From the NCBI GenBank assembly GCA_030141605.1, contig JAQGDQ010000573.1:100529-137959 (forward strand): DNA of 37,431 nt. Direction: 5' to 3'. The notes under the pieces are model-generated. The model saw only the letters and a list, made by a program, of their open reading frames with translations, made no database searches and was not told the DNA's origin. Position numbers and translations under genes: made by a program. How positions within the stretch are numbered: the stretch's first letter is position 1; each line of letters starts with the position of its first letter. Shown here piece after piece: positions 19,309-29,998 of the stretch. This DNA is from Tubiluchus corallicola. Taxonomy: Eukaryota; Priapulida; Priapulimorpha; Priapulimorphida; Tubiluchidae.

Positions 19309-20724
19309 AGATTCAGTTTCGGGTGCTGGTATGTATGTGGGGTCACTGTTGTAAGACTCACCACAGTCGGATTCGGTTTCGGGTTCTGGTATGTATGTGG
19401 GGTCACTGTTGTAAGACTCACCACAGTCGGATTCGGTTTCGGGTTCTGGTATGTATGTGGGGTCACTGTTGGAAGACTCACCACAGTCGGATTCGGTTTC
19501 GGGTTCTGGTATGTATGTGGGGTCACTGTTGTAAGACTCACCACAGTCGGATTCGGTTTCGGGTTCTAGTATGTATGTGGGGTCACTGTTGTAAGACTCA
19601 CCACAGTCGGATTCGGTTTCGGGTTCTGGTATGTATGTGGGGTCACTGTTGTAAGACTCACCACAGTCGGATTCGGTTTCGGGTTCTGGTATGTATGTGG
19701 GGGTCACTGTTGGAAGACTCACCACAGTCGGATTCGGTTTCGGGTTCTGGTATGTATGTGGGGTCACTGTTGTAAGACTCACCACAGTCGGATTCGGTTT
19801 CGGGTTCTAGTATGTATGTGGGGTCACTGTTGTAAGACTCACCACAGTCGGATTCGGTTTCGGGTTCTGGTATGTATGTGGGGGTCACTGTTGGAAGACT
19901 CACCACAGTCGGATTCGGTTTCGGGTTCTGGTATGTATGTGGGGGTCACTGTTGGAAGACTCACCACAGTCGGATTCGGTTTGGTATGTGGGTCACTGTT
20001 GGAAGACTCACCACAGTCGGATTCGGTTTCGGGTTCTAGTATGTATGTGGGGTCACTGTTGTAAGACTCACCACAGTCGGATTCGGTTTCGGGTTCTGGT
20101 ATGTATGTGGGGTCACTGTGGAAGACTCACCACAGTCGGATTCGGTTTCGGGTTCTGGTATGTATTGGGGGTCACTGTTGAAGATCACACAGTCGATTCG
20201 GTTTCGGGTTCTGGTATGTATGTGGGGGTCACTGTTGGAAGACTCACCACAGTCGGATTCGGTTTCGGGTTCTGGTATGTAAGTGGGGTCACTGTTGGAA
20301 GACTCACCACAGTCGGATTCGGTTTCGGGTTCTGGTATGTAAGTGGGGTCACTGTTGGAAGACTCACCACAGTCGGATTCGGTTTCGGGTTCTGGTATGT
20401 ATCTGGGGGTCACTGTTGGAAGACTCACCACAGTCGGATTCGGTTTGGTATGTGGAGTCACTGTTGGAAGACTCACCACAGTCGGATTCGGTTTCGGGTT
20501 CTGGTATGTATGTGGGGTCACTGTTGTAAGACTCACCACAGTCGGATTCGGTTTCGGGTTCTGGTATGTATGTGGGGTCACTGTTGGAAGACCCACCACA
20601 GTCGGATTCGGTTTCGGATTCTGGTATGTATCTGGGGGTCACTGTTGGAAGACTCACCACAGTCGGATTCGGTTTCGGGTTCTGGTATGTATGTGGGGTC
20701 ACTGTTGGAAGACCCACCACAGTC
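19309..20724 (-). repeat. 60-bp coding minisatellite, about 23 copies, inside the transposase gene
   Basis: On the minus strand each unit encodes SDPTYIPEPETESDCGESSN (or ..SYN). Most units are exactly 60 bp. Seven units carry an extra G in the GGGG run before TCACTG, and two units (near 19980 and 20445) have lost about 17 bp, so no single frame runs through. The segment 20115-20215 holds many one-base deletions. Acidic tracts of DPxYxPE type are usual in the N-terminal part of this protein type, normally present once (recalled). Antisense frames reading MWGHCCKTHHSRIRF are shadows. Confidence 0.95.
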
Positions 20725-21024
20725 AAATGCATCATTATCTAAATAATCCACTTTTTGCAGAATTTCGGCTGTTGCTGACTGACTAAACAACTCCTCATCA
20801 AGAGAGGTATCCAGGGCCATATCCTCAACTACGTCTGTCAACTCTTCTTCACGACTCAACTCTTCAAATAAGCTCTCTATGGTGGCTTCCATTGGCTGTG
20901 CATCTGCTGCATCCAATGGACTATGAAGACTGTTACTATTTTTCACTTCTGTAGTCCTTTCAGCCACTAGATTCTGTTTTCGGCTGAGCTCTAAGAGCAT
21001 TTTGCCTCTACTGAATTGGTTCAT
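20718..21024 (-). CDS. N-terminal exon of the transposase-like protein
   Basis: Starts MNQFSRGKMLLELSRKQNLV, with SRGK-x-L-x-L near the start as in relatives I recall. It continues through an acidic stretch rich in Glu/Asp (residues 48-100: EELSREEELTDVVEDMALD) and enters the 20-residue repeat at DCGGSSNSDPTYIPEPE. The start is chosen because it is the first Met, an in-frame stop lies just upstream, and it sits about 1.28 kb inside the transposon end. This stretch is intact; breaks begin within the repeat array. The repeat can be read as an extension of a disordered acidic linker between this segment and the basic KRSKKENPEKW block beyond the array. Confidence 0.6.
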
Positions 21025-21655
21025 GGCTTATCTATAAAACTGTAAAGAGTGCATTTAATAATAACAATCTCTACTTTGTACTAGAAAAAGTTGATAAACA
21101 CACAGACAAACAAGACATGCCTAATTACATTCACGTCACTACTGCTGATGCACCATAACATGCATTGTTAGTTTGAATGATAAACAAACAATTGTATGTT
21201 TTTTTTCAGTTGTATTGAATCAATGTCAAGTTTCTATTCTAATTTATAGACACTTCAGTAGAACAGAGCTTAATGAATCAGGTTTAATAATTTTAACATT
21301 AAAAATACTGTAGTAACTCGCTTACCTTGTAACCTTGTTGAAGGTCAGCAGCTGTCTGCTATGCAGGATGCATTGTTATCTACGTAGCAGGTCTCATCAG
21401 TCCATTTTATTAACCAATCACATAGCTGCTTTACCATGGTTTCATTGGGTCATCATTTTAAGAATGTCTGCACCTACTTTGCTTCAAAAGGGATGTAGCA
21501 GTACTCATTACAAAACAGTTTTAGGGCTTGGATTTAGCTGGTTATTCTATTGTTGTATTACAGCCCTTAAAATGTAGAAAAGGCAGTACTAGGTATTATC
21601 AGGACATGCCAAGTGCTACGTATTTCATTTTGCATGAAAAATATCATTTTGGTCA

Positions 21656-21687
21656 AAATGGAGATAGCAGGTTTCAACAGGAAGCCA
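21656..21687 (+). repeat. Right copy of transposon subterminal inverted repeat
   Basis: AAAATGGAGATAGCAGGTTT followed by CAACAGGAAGCC. Related GTAGCAG motifs followed by CTCAT or similar occur at about 21381 (CGTAGCAGGTCTCATCAG), 21496 (TGTAGCAGTACTCATTAC), 21584 (AGGCAGTACTAGG) and, in the other arm, 16876 (TGTAGCAGTTCTTACTGA). They may be transposase binding sites. Confidence 0.7.
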
Positions 21688-22306
21688 TCGATACTGCCTT
21701 TTTGCATGCAGGACTTCAATCGACAGTCACGCTGTGTAAAACATGCAAATTTAAACTCCCGCGATGACCGTTAGACGCAGCCATTTTCACGACAGGTCAT
21801 TTGAAACAAGTTTAGATAACATTTTGTAAAGTTTGAAGAAATAATCAGAGCATGCATAGCGCACAAGTCACTAACTAAATAAAATTTAAAATTACTGTAT
21901 CTTGTCAATAAGATTAAAAATACGTTTTTTGGTTAGTGAGTGGTGCACCCTGGAGGGTGAGTCAGGTACATTTTACCAATTGGTGAAAACATTTTAAATT
22001 ATTAATAATTTTCTTTTCTAGTTACATAAGTCTTTCTAGCAGGTAAGCGAAAATCTAAGCAATATAAATTTGCATGGAAAGTTTTTTGAGACATAATTTA
22101 ACATTTCCTTTTCTTCCCTTGATTTACGTTTGGTATATGACGTCATGTAATGGCGACTTCGGAACAGTATTGCGGGAGATTTAAAATGACAACAGACTAA
22201 AATTCCTTTCAGTGCGAGTACGATATGTGCATAAAATTGCTATAAAGTAATATAATTTTTTAAGGCGATTTCTCTGAAACCTACTTCAGGTACCCCTTTT
22301 CTTGTC

Positions 22307-23048
22307 TTTTGAGGATGTGGTGAGCCGCTCTTTGCCATTAGTAGCAATGCATTAACTGCTTGGTGCTATAGACCTAAACGCTCACATCTGTCATTTATAC
22401 TGTAGTACAATAGTAATTGAAGTATGTACTGTATATGTATATCCATTTGTTTATGGTTTTGCTACATTTTATAACTGTCTTTTCTTTTTTTATGTCACCC
22501 ATTTTAAGGCCTGCACTTTGTTTCAGGCAAAAAGCGAACAAACATGAAAAACTAATGCAATAAAGAGCCCGCCTGAAACCTTACATTTTCATTTGTCTCA
22601 GCACAGCACCTTGAAGCTGCTCAACGAAAGAATGTTCAATAAAAATCCTTTTCACCTCTAATGAACTTCCTGGAATGAAAAGATGTAATTTCTTGCTCAG
22701 AGGCTCTAGCTGTGATCACGCTGAAAGTCATGCTATTATACACACAGATCACACGTAGTACTCGATGCACTGAAATCATTGTGGCTTCGTGAAACCCTAA
22801 ACCGTTATGAAATTTTTTACAACGCCTGCAAGTTAAATTTTAATTATTGAATTACTAAGACCTGAATCTTAGAAGTGTGAGGTAAAAAAATTTAACAAAC
22901 AGACACTGTCGGTTCTTAATACAGAAATACATTTTGTACATGAAGTTCAGACACCTACTAAGGAAGAACAGGTTTTCTGGTTGCACAGTGACCTTGTGTG
23001 GGTTCGTTAAGGTCAAAAGTCTTTGTTCTTATCGACAGATGTTTGAGA
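22307..23048. other. Spacer, no gene seen
   Basis: Contains AATAAAG at 22559 and a GTTTCAGGC/GCCTGAAAC inverted pair (about 22530 and 22571). No coding signal. Confidence 0.55.
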
Positions 23049-24751
23049 ATGACGTGGTGGTGAAATTGTTGAGATTTAGTATATTAGTTACTTAACTTCA
23101 GATGAGTGAGTCACTTTGAGTGACACCTTTACCGGTCAAAATACAAGGTGTTGGGTCCCATTTTTAGTGACCTTTTACAGCTAGGCCACAATGACGTGGT
23201 GGTGAAATTGTTGAGATCTGGTATATTAGTTACTTAACTTCAGATGAGTGAGTCACTTTGGGTGACACCTTTACAGGTAAAAATACAAGGTGTTGGGTCC
23301 CATTTTTAGTGACCTTTTACAGCTAGGCCACAATGACGTGGTGGTGAAATTGTTGAGATCTGGTATATTAGTTACTTAACTTCAGATGAGTGAGTCACTT
23401 TGGGTGACCCCTTTACAGGTAAAAATACAAGGTGTTGGGTCCCATTTTTAGTGACCTTTTACAGCTAGGCCACAATGACGTGGTGGTGAAATTGTTGAGA
23501 TTTAGTATATTAGTTACTTAACTTCAGATGAGCGAGTCACTTTGGGTGACACCTTTACAGGTCAAAATACAAGGTGTTGGGTCCCATTTTTAGTGACCTT
23601 TTACAGCTAGGCCACAATGACGTGGTGGTGAAATTGTTGAGAGTTAGTATATTAGTTACTTAACTTCAGATGAGCGAGTCACTTTGAGTGACACCTTTAC
23701 AGGTCAAAATACAAGGTGTTGGATCCCATTTTTAGTAACCTTTTACAGCTAGGCCACAATGACGTGGTGGTGAAATTGTTGAGATCTGGTATATTAGTTA
23801 CTTAACTTCAGATGAGTGAGTCACTTTGGGTGACACCTTTACAGGTAAAAATACAAGGTGTTGGGTCCCATTTTTAGTGACCTTTTACAGCTAGGCCACA
23901 ATGACGTGGTGGTGAAATTGTTGAGATCTGGTATATTAGTTACTTAACTTCAGATGAGTGAGTCACTTTGGGTGACCCCTTTACAGGTAAAAATACAAGG
24001 TGTTGGGTCCCATTTTTAGTAACCTTTTACAGCTAGGCCACAATGACGTGGTGGTGAAATTGTTGAGATTTAGTATATTAGTTACTTAACTTCAGATGAG
24101 CGAGTCACTTTGGGTGACACCTTTACAGGTCAAAATACAAGGTGTTGGGTCCCATTTTTAGTGACCTTTTACAGCTAGGCCACAATGACGTGGTGGTGAA
24201 ATTGTTGAGAGTTAGTATATTAGTTACTTAACTTCAGATGAGCGAGTCACTTTGAGTGACACCTTTACAGGTCAAAATACAAGGTGTTGTCCCATTTTTA
24301 GTGACCTTTTACAGCTAGGCCACAATGACGTGGTGGTGAAATTGTTGAGATCTGGTATATTAGTTACTTAACTTCAGATGAGTGAGTCACTTTGGGTGAC
24401 ACCTTTACTGGTCAAAATACAAGGTGTTGGGTCCCATTTTTAGTGACCTTTTACAGCTAGGCCACAATGACGTGGTGGTGAAATTGTTGAGATTTAGTAT
24501 ATTAGTTACTTAACTTCAGATGAGTAAGTCACTTTGAGTGACACCTTTACTGGTCAAAATACAAGGTGTTGGGTCCCATTTTTAGTGACCTTTTACAGCT
24601 AGGCCACAATGACGTGGTGGTGAAATTGTTGAGATTTAGTATATTAGTTACTTAACTTCAGATGAGTAAGTCACTTTGAGTGACACCTTTACTGGTAAAA
24701 ATACAAGGTGTTGGGTGACCTTTTAGTGACCTTTTACGGCTAGGCCACAAT
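23049..24751. repeat. 142-bp satellite-like repeat, 12 copies, four-unit higher-order structure
   Basis: Units start ATGACGTGGTGGTGAAATTG at 23049, 23191, 23333 and every 142 bp. Three diagnostic forms of one site (GAGATTTAGTA = T, GAGATCTGGTA = C, GAGAGTTAGTA = G) come in the order T C C T G C C T G C T T. Units 2-5 and 6-9 are a duplicated CCTG block, supported by linked variants (GTGACCCC in units 3 and 7, GCGAGTCAC in 4-5 and 8-9). Every unit contains TGACGTGG, and eight of the twelve contain either TGAGTCA or a one-base variant of it. Unit 9 has a 3-bp deletion. Confidence 0.95.
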
Positions 24752-26126
24752 TTACATAAATTGCTGTTGTTTGTCATCGTTGTTGGTGTAGCTGAGAAAT
24801 ACATGTAGATGGGTGACAACAATGCTGATGACGTGATGTATTTGACAATGATGGTAGCAGCATTGTTGTTTAAAATCCTATTGTTTTTATGCACTTAGCC
24901 TATTTCTTATTCGGATGGGTTAAGTGGCTGTTTATGCTTTTTAAAGTGTTCGTGGGGTTTTAATTCAAGAAAAGCATTTGCAAGTACAGTAGATGCACTG
25001 CTGAAAAACTGCAGGAAATTTGAAACAATTGTTTTAACCACTGTATCATTAGATCTGATAATGTATTTTTAATATTTTTAAGTATATTGTATACATTAAG
25101 TAGCTTCAGTAGTTTACTCGTGACAGGATATTTAACAGCCTGGTATTGGCCATTTCTGTTTTTACACTAGCCATGCAATTACTCACCAAACCACTGTGAA
25201 TCAGAATGTTTGCATGGGTTTTTAAGGACCAAATTAGTGGCTAAGATTAAGATTTTTGATTTTGCTTCCTTGATACCTTGGATTTTCTCGTAGTGTGTAA
25301 AGTTTCTTTAGCTATATGCTAAACCATTATCATTCATAATTCTGACAGCCCGTGCCAAATGTACTCTATTGTCTAAAAAAATATTAAAAATTTAAAGCTG
25401 CTTGAAAAATTTTATCGTCTTTTGCACATCTTTCACCTGCTTCCTTACTACATCCTCTGCTTTTAATTAATGAAGATAACGTTTTTATTAGCGGAATTAT
25501 GGATTTATGCATATTGTGCGCGGACATTTTATGTTCTACTTGTATCAAATGGTGCGTGCAGTAAATCCAAATTAAACCATAAATTTTATGATTATAATCG
25601 TGAAAATACAAACCGTTATCATTATTAGTGTCCACGTAAAGTTTACAACGCTTTCAATTAAATAAAAATTCTGTCTCCGTTTCGTGTTTATGTATTTGTC
25701 ACTTTGGTCGATGAAAATAAAAGATTAGCGCTCGCAAATATCCTACAATTTCAGAACATTAGTAAAATTTACACCTCTCGTGACAAAAACCTGCTAGATG
25801 CTTTCTCTGAGTTAGTTTGTGATTCGTTTTTACAAACTTTAGTATAAAATATTAAACTTTGCGTGACAGAACAAATCTGTAGACATCTAATTTTTCTGTT
25901 TCTAGTCACTTATATTTTACAGGTCGTTTTGTGTAAACTGGTACTATTTGATTTTAGTTGTTTTTTTATATTATTTTGAGATACGAAATCCGTGATTTAT
26001 TGGTATTTAAAAGTCTTACGAATATAACAGCTATTTTATTCACAAAGTTTTTTAACCATACCCTGCAAATAGAGGGTCACTGTATGTATTTTATGTAAAT
26101 ATTTGTATATGTGTATAATTTTAAAT

Positions 26127-26179
<53 letters not shown>

Positions 26180-27064
26180 TTGTGACACTCTGCACGCATC
26201 ATCCAACTCTCCCAGTACAGATTTTTATACACAGTGGAACAGAGTTAGTTTACTGACATGGTTTTGTAAGAACCAATTAAATTTCAGTTTTAAATTTGTT
26301 TGGTTAATACAAGCCGTCTGGCACTCCAAATGGAAAACCTGTTTTGAATACAGCAAGGCTTGCAGAAAAATGAATAACATGTAAATTGTGCATTGTCTCG
26401 TGTCCGTTTTTCAAAATTTCTTTTAAAATTTGTGTAAAAAAGAAGCAGCAAGATATGAACGTTATTATTTACGTTTCTTTGTTCTGGATGTGTCACGTGG
26501 GCAAGAGGTTTGCTTTGTGTTTAATGGACAGTGTCAGTTTCCAAGCTTCTTATTGCACCTAGAGAAGTTAGATTTTACAAGAGTGGCAAATGAAAACATG
26601 TTAGCTTGCCTTCTAATGCAGTTCACCCAACATAATGTTGGTTTTTGAAACAACCAAAAAAGCAAGACAAGCAAAAGTGAGACAAAGCAGAAAAAGTAGA
26701 AAAACAGACCGCCGTGCTGTTTTGATTGAATCATCGCGAAGTTTACTAACATGTCAATTAATAACCTATTCGCCTTGGCTTGTTATCTTAATATGCATCC
26801 TTGCCTATATCAGATTCTGCAAAATTTCCAACGAATTCGGAACAAGACTTGTGTGTGTCGTGAGTTGAAGGTCTAATACTCAAGATTTCGTATGTAAGAT
26901 TGACCTCGCAAATGAATGTGACATGAATGATGACATGCTTTTATCCTATAGTGTGATTACTGATTCCACTTTTTCTTGGTCCTTTACATTACCTTTATCT
27001 TCTTTCCGTCCATTACTTTTTAGCACCCTTGAGCGCATGCCCCATCAATTGTTATTAACCCGGG
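24752..27064. other. AT-rich spacer, no gene supported
   Basis: The longest stretch outside arrays and transposons. A minus-strand frame at 25384-25635 (82 residues, with CTHHLIQVEHKM) has a vaguely hAT-transposase-like CxxH but nothing else. Frames at 26290-26868 are unremarkable. A run of T/A-rich 3'-end-like sequence (ATTTTAAATTTTAAATAAAT) precedes the (AAT)n tract at 26136 and could be a retrotransposon tail. Confidence 0.5.
26136..26179. repeat. (AAT)n microsatellite
   Basis: About 15 uninterrupted AAT units after TTTTAAATAAAT; possibly the tail of a plus-strand retrotransposon. Confidence 0.95.
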
Positions 27065-28145
27065 CATCAATTCAATTCAATTTCAATTCAATTTTAATTT
27101 ATTTATCTCTTTATAATGCTACAATAAAACATGATTAATAAAAGAATCTCTAACAAGTTTTGAAGAATGGTTAAAATGTATAGATAGATCTAGAACTAGA
27201 GAAAGGATAGCGAAAAGACTATAAAGTCACCTAGTCTGCTATCCTTTACCAAATATAGATAAAAAGATTTTTAGACACTGGTGGGCATTAATGTTATCAG
27301 TTTAATTTAGGAAACATTAGTAATTTTTAAAATTTTGACATTTGCCATATAATCCAGAGAAAAGAATATACATGTAGTTTAATTAGCGGGCAACAAAATA
27401 AGGTCAATCTTGATTAAACTAAAAATTGCATTTAGATTTTATGTGAAATACAGGTCAAAATTGTTATGAAATGATAAAAACACTTTGGGTTAATAATGCA
27501 ATTAATCAACAACAGGAGTTAAATACATTTTGATTTGAGTTCAACTTCATTATTTCTAGGCTTATTGATTAAGAACATAAACTACTGACTTGGACAATAA
27601 TACTAAATAATATAATTCTCAATATACTGATAAGACAAACATTTAGCTATACAGGTTTCTTGGTAATTTTATAAAGGAGAGGTAAGACTTGTGCAAACTG
27701 TGAACAACACCTGAAACTTTACTCATAAAATAGTACTGCAGTATGACTTTAATAATTACTCCGCTGTAAAGAAGAGATGAAAGACAGAGTATTTCCTGAT
27801 ATTTAGGATAATATCTGTAATGGCCTGTGGATTAACTAATTTGTAGAGTTATAAGTAACAACATTCAAAGTACGAATCGGTAGCTTGTTATTCAATAATT
27901 GAGAGAATAAATAATTTAATTGAGTATTAGAGTACATTTTCTGAGCCACAGATTCATGCCATGCTGTAGTATTTTCAGTTTTATATGTGGCCAACGAACT
28001 TGTAACGGTTTTTTCCCGATTGCAGAAAGCAAAACAGTTTTTGTCTCCATTTCTCCCCTGAGTAGTCTCTCCAAATACGTGCACTGTTGTCTGCTACAGG
28101 TTGGTTTAAGAATCACACATTTTCTGACATCTTCTCGTTTCAAAT
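27065..28145 (-). pseudogene. Non-LTR retrotransposon 3' portion, family C copy 1 (minus strand)
   Basis: In minus orientation the sequence ends with AAATAAATTAAAATTGAATT and further TTGAA repeats (plus strand 27065-27105). Upstream of this 3' region, minus-strand frames at 28143-27836 read YLERLLRGEMETKTVLLSAI and WHESVAQKMYSNTQLNY in two different frames. They resemble the region C-terminal to reverse transcriptase (LR..LG....P..A....GR.PL, then W..) of non-LTR ORF2 (recalled). A frameshift lies between them. About 470 bp of its 3' end is repeated at 32552-33018. No reverse transcriptase core is present. Confidence 0.5.
27202..27247 (-). other. Conserved two-stem hairpin in retrotransposon 3' UTR
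   Basis: AAAGGATAGC (27202-27211) pairs perfectly with GCTATCCTTT (27238-27247). Inside it, AGACTA pairs with TAGTCT, with a GAAA bulge on one side. The second family copy (32684-32726) keeps both stems while its loop is three bases shorter. Confidence 0.75.
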
Positions 28146-28303
28146 GCGCGTCAGTGCGAAGCCATCATTTTCTCTACAAAAGTACGTAGAAAGAAATAAG
28201 TAAAAAAATGTTATGGCTACAATGAGAAACGAACAGAAGAAGATGCGAGAATTATAGTTGCTATGACAGCACTAACGTGTAATAATGAAGTCAGTAAATG
28301 ATA

Positions 28304-28834
28304 GATCATTCCGCAGCTTACCTATGGTCAGGAAACGTGGACGCTCTATCAAGATCAGGTCAGGTCTCTTCGTGCGGTTCAGCAGAGACATCTGCGTCAC
28401 ATCCTTCGTATTCGCTGGGACGACTATGTGCCAAACGAAGACGTGCTGGCTCGTGCATCGAGGTTACGCTTACTAAGGCTCAACTTCGGTGGTTTGGGCA
28501 TGTGGTCAGAATGAACGATAAGAGACCGACAAAGGCCCTTCTCCATGGAGAACTAACCAGTGGCTCTCGCAGTGTTGGTCGTCCTCTCCTTCGCTTCAAG
28601 GACAAGGTGAAGTTCTCTCTGAGGAAAGGTGGAAAGTTGGACAAGCTGCCTTTCGCAGTTCACGACCGTCCTGCATGGAGATCCCTAGTCAACAACTGTG
28701 CGAAAAACTCGATGATGAAAGACGGATGCTTGGATATGCAAGAAGGTTCAAGTCGTGGATAAGAGATGGTTTCATGGACATCTGACTCGCACTGATTTAG
28801 CCGTATCGGCTTCGACGTTGTACTGTACTACTAC
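28304..28834 (+). pseudogene. 5'-truncated non-LTR retrotransposon (RTE-like C-terminus), perfect 9-bp TSD
   Basis: Flanked by TAAATGATA at 28295-28303 and 28835-28843. It encodes the region after reverse transcriptase: LTYGQETWTLYQDQVRSL, then RHLRHILRIRWDDYVPNEDV, then, one frame over, LTKAQLRWFGHVVRMNDKRP and GRPLLRFKDKVKFSLRKGG, and, again one frame over, EKLDDERRMLGYARRFKSW with a stop near 28784. This order (YGxETW, RWxD, LRWxGHVxRM, GRPxxRxKD) is typical of RTE-type and related ORF2 C-termini (recalled). Two frameshifts near 28465 and 28705 make it dead. It ends in an (ACT)n tail, as many RTE-like elements do. Confidence 0.85.
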
Positions 28835-29054
28835 TAAATGATAAAATCATGCAATTATTATGAATTTCATCATTTACTGAATTCAGTATTACACGTTCAT
28901 TATTACATAGTAGCTACGATTCTCACACCTTCTGTTCTCTTCCTATTCTAGACATTTTCAACTTATTTCTTTTCTACTTTTTTATATGGATTCTCCTCCT
29001 TGTTTCTCACACATTCAGCCGTTTTTACAAGCCATTATATTTACAAGCTAAATA

Positions 29055-29610
29055 TACCTCGTGAGCGCAGGCTGTGTCTTTGTGGAGAAATGCAGAGAGA
29101 AGCAGGTCGTTGGGCAAATGTACCTCGTGAGCGCAGGCTGTGTCTTTGTGGAGAAATTCAGACAGAAGAGCATTTTTTGTGCGAGTGCCATGAAAATGCA
29201 CTTTATAGATCACTGTACGGGTTAAATTATAGTAATATTGCAAATTTACTTGACGGAGAATTAATGTCAATTGGAAGTTTCATTTACGACTGTATGCATA
29301 GATTTGTGAATTAAATAGTATAGCTTTGTTAGCGAACATATAACCGCATGACTATGATTATCATATAGGTAAAATATTTGTTGATCACGTGTGTACAAAT
29401 GCTTAGTTAATATTTTTTCGCTTCATGGATTTTACAACTAAATTTGTATATCTGTGTATATACCTTGTGCAGCTATGTTGAGTCAAATTGTTAGTTTGAT
29501 CTGGAAATCGTTACCCGAGCTCTGCCTGCTGACAAAACCATCGGGTATGCGTCGAGTTTGTAATTTTCGTGTTGGAAATTTGATTTTCAGAAATAAAATA
29601 TCTATCTATC
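29055..29610 (+). pseudogene. Non-LTR retrotransposon 3' end, family B copy 2
   Basis: The open frame contains VPRERRLCLCGE twice, 22 codons apart (DNA duplication at 29057 and 29123, period 66 bp). Then comes EEHFLCECHENALYRSLYG, a CxCG...HFxxxC motif of the type found C-terminal to reverse transcriptase in non-LTR elements, and it ends CMHRFVN with a stop at 29312-29314. The frame is intact here, unlike copy 1 at 6930. The 3' UTR carries the hairpin ACCCGA (29513-29518) / TCGGGT (29541-29546) and ends AATAAAATATCTATCTATCT. The 5' part including reverse transcriptase is absent; no clear target duplication. Confidence 0.75.
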
Positions 29611-29998
29611 TATAAGCTTGTTGAATTTCTGCAGTAGTATAATCATAAATACATCCTAATTGCTATCATTATACCTGTTAACTTGAACTGAAATTATGCA
29701 ATGATGTACATATATGTATGTAAAATGTATGTTACTACGATATACTATTAATGTGAAATAAATAAATTGAAATTGAATCGTCGGCACCCCCAGTAGTTTT
29801 AGGTTGATTAACGACACTCTCACTGAGAGTCCAATTACATCACGTGGTCAAGAATGAACTCAAAATGACTTTATTAGGTAAAGACTGTAAAGAGGCATCT
29901 GTCAATCAGGAGAACCTTTTCTCTGAGATCATTGTAAACAGACGTAGGCTTGCAAAGCATGTTGCTTTGGCAGCACAGTTGATAAAGTGTGAAATTTG
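29611..29998. other. Spacer, possible further retrotransposon tail
   Basis: GTGAAATAAATAAATTGAAA at 29753 looks like the 3' tail of another plus-strand non-LTR copy. A short palindrome CTCTCACTGAGAG lies at 29816. No gene seen. Confidence 0.4.

Larger units (their letters stand above)
16593..22306 (-). mobile_element. ~5.7-kb DNA transposon with broken transposase gene
   Basis: Boundaries come from comparison with the short copy at 7564-8209: homology begins at TAAAGCACAAGAGAACCC (16593) and stops after CCCCTTTTCTTGTC (22306). The ends are an imperfect inverted repeat of CACAAGARAA type. A 33-bp subterminal inverted repeat lies at 16670-16702 and 21656-21687. The transposase-like gene reads right to left from 21024 to 17180, leaving a ~1.3-kb 5' arm with the TGACGTCA palindrome (22138-22145). 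Superfamily not settled: Sola-like or another DDD/E group is possible. No target duplication is clear. Confidence 0.75.

Noticed and set aside
19201-20786. Plus-strand ORFs reading MWGHCCKTHHSRIRF repeats and second minus-strand frame reading TVTPHTYQNPKPNPT
   Set aside because: Shadows of the 60-bp repeat; the frame continuous with recognisable transposase segments on both sides is the DPTYIPEPE one.
23049-24751. Centromeric satellite
   Set aside because: Only 12 units, embedded in ordinary transposon-rich DNA; monomer abundance in the genome cannot be judged from here.
25384-25635. Minus-strand 82-residue frame with CTHHLIQVEHKM, considered as a hAT transposase fragment
   Set aside because: Only a single C..H pairing is reminiscent; no catalytic motifs or dimerisation domain and no element ends nearby.
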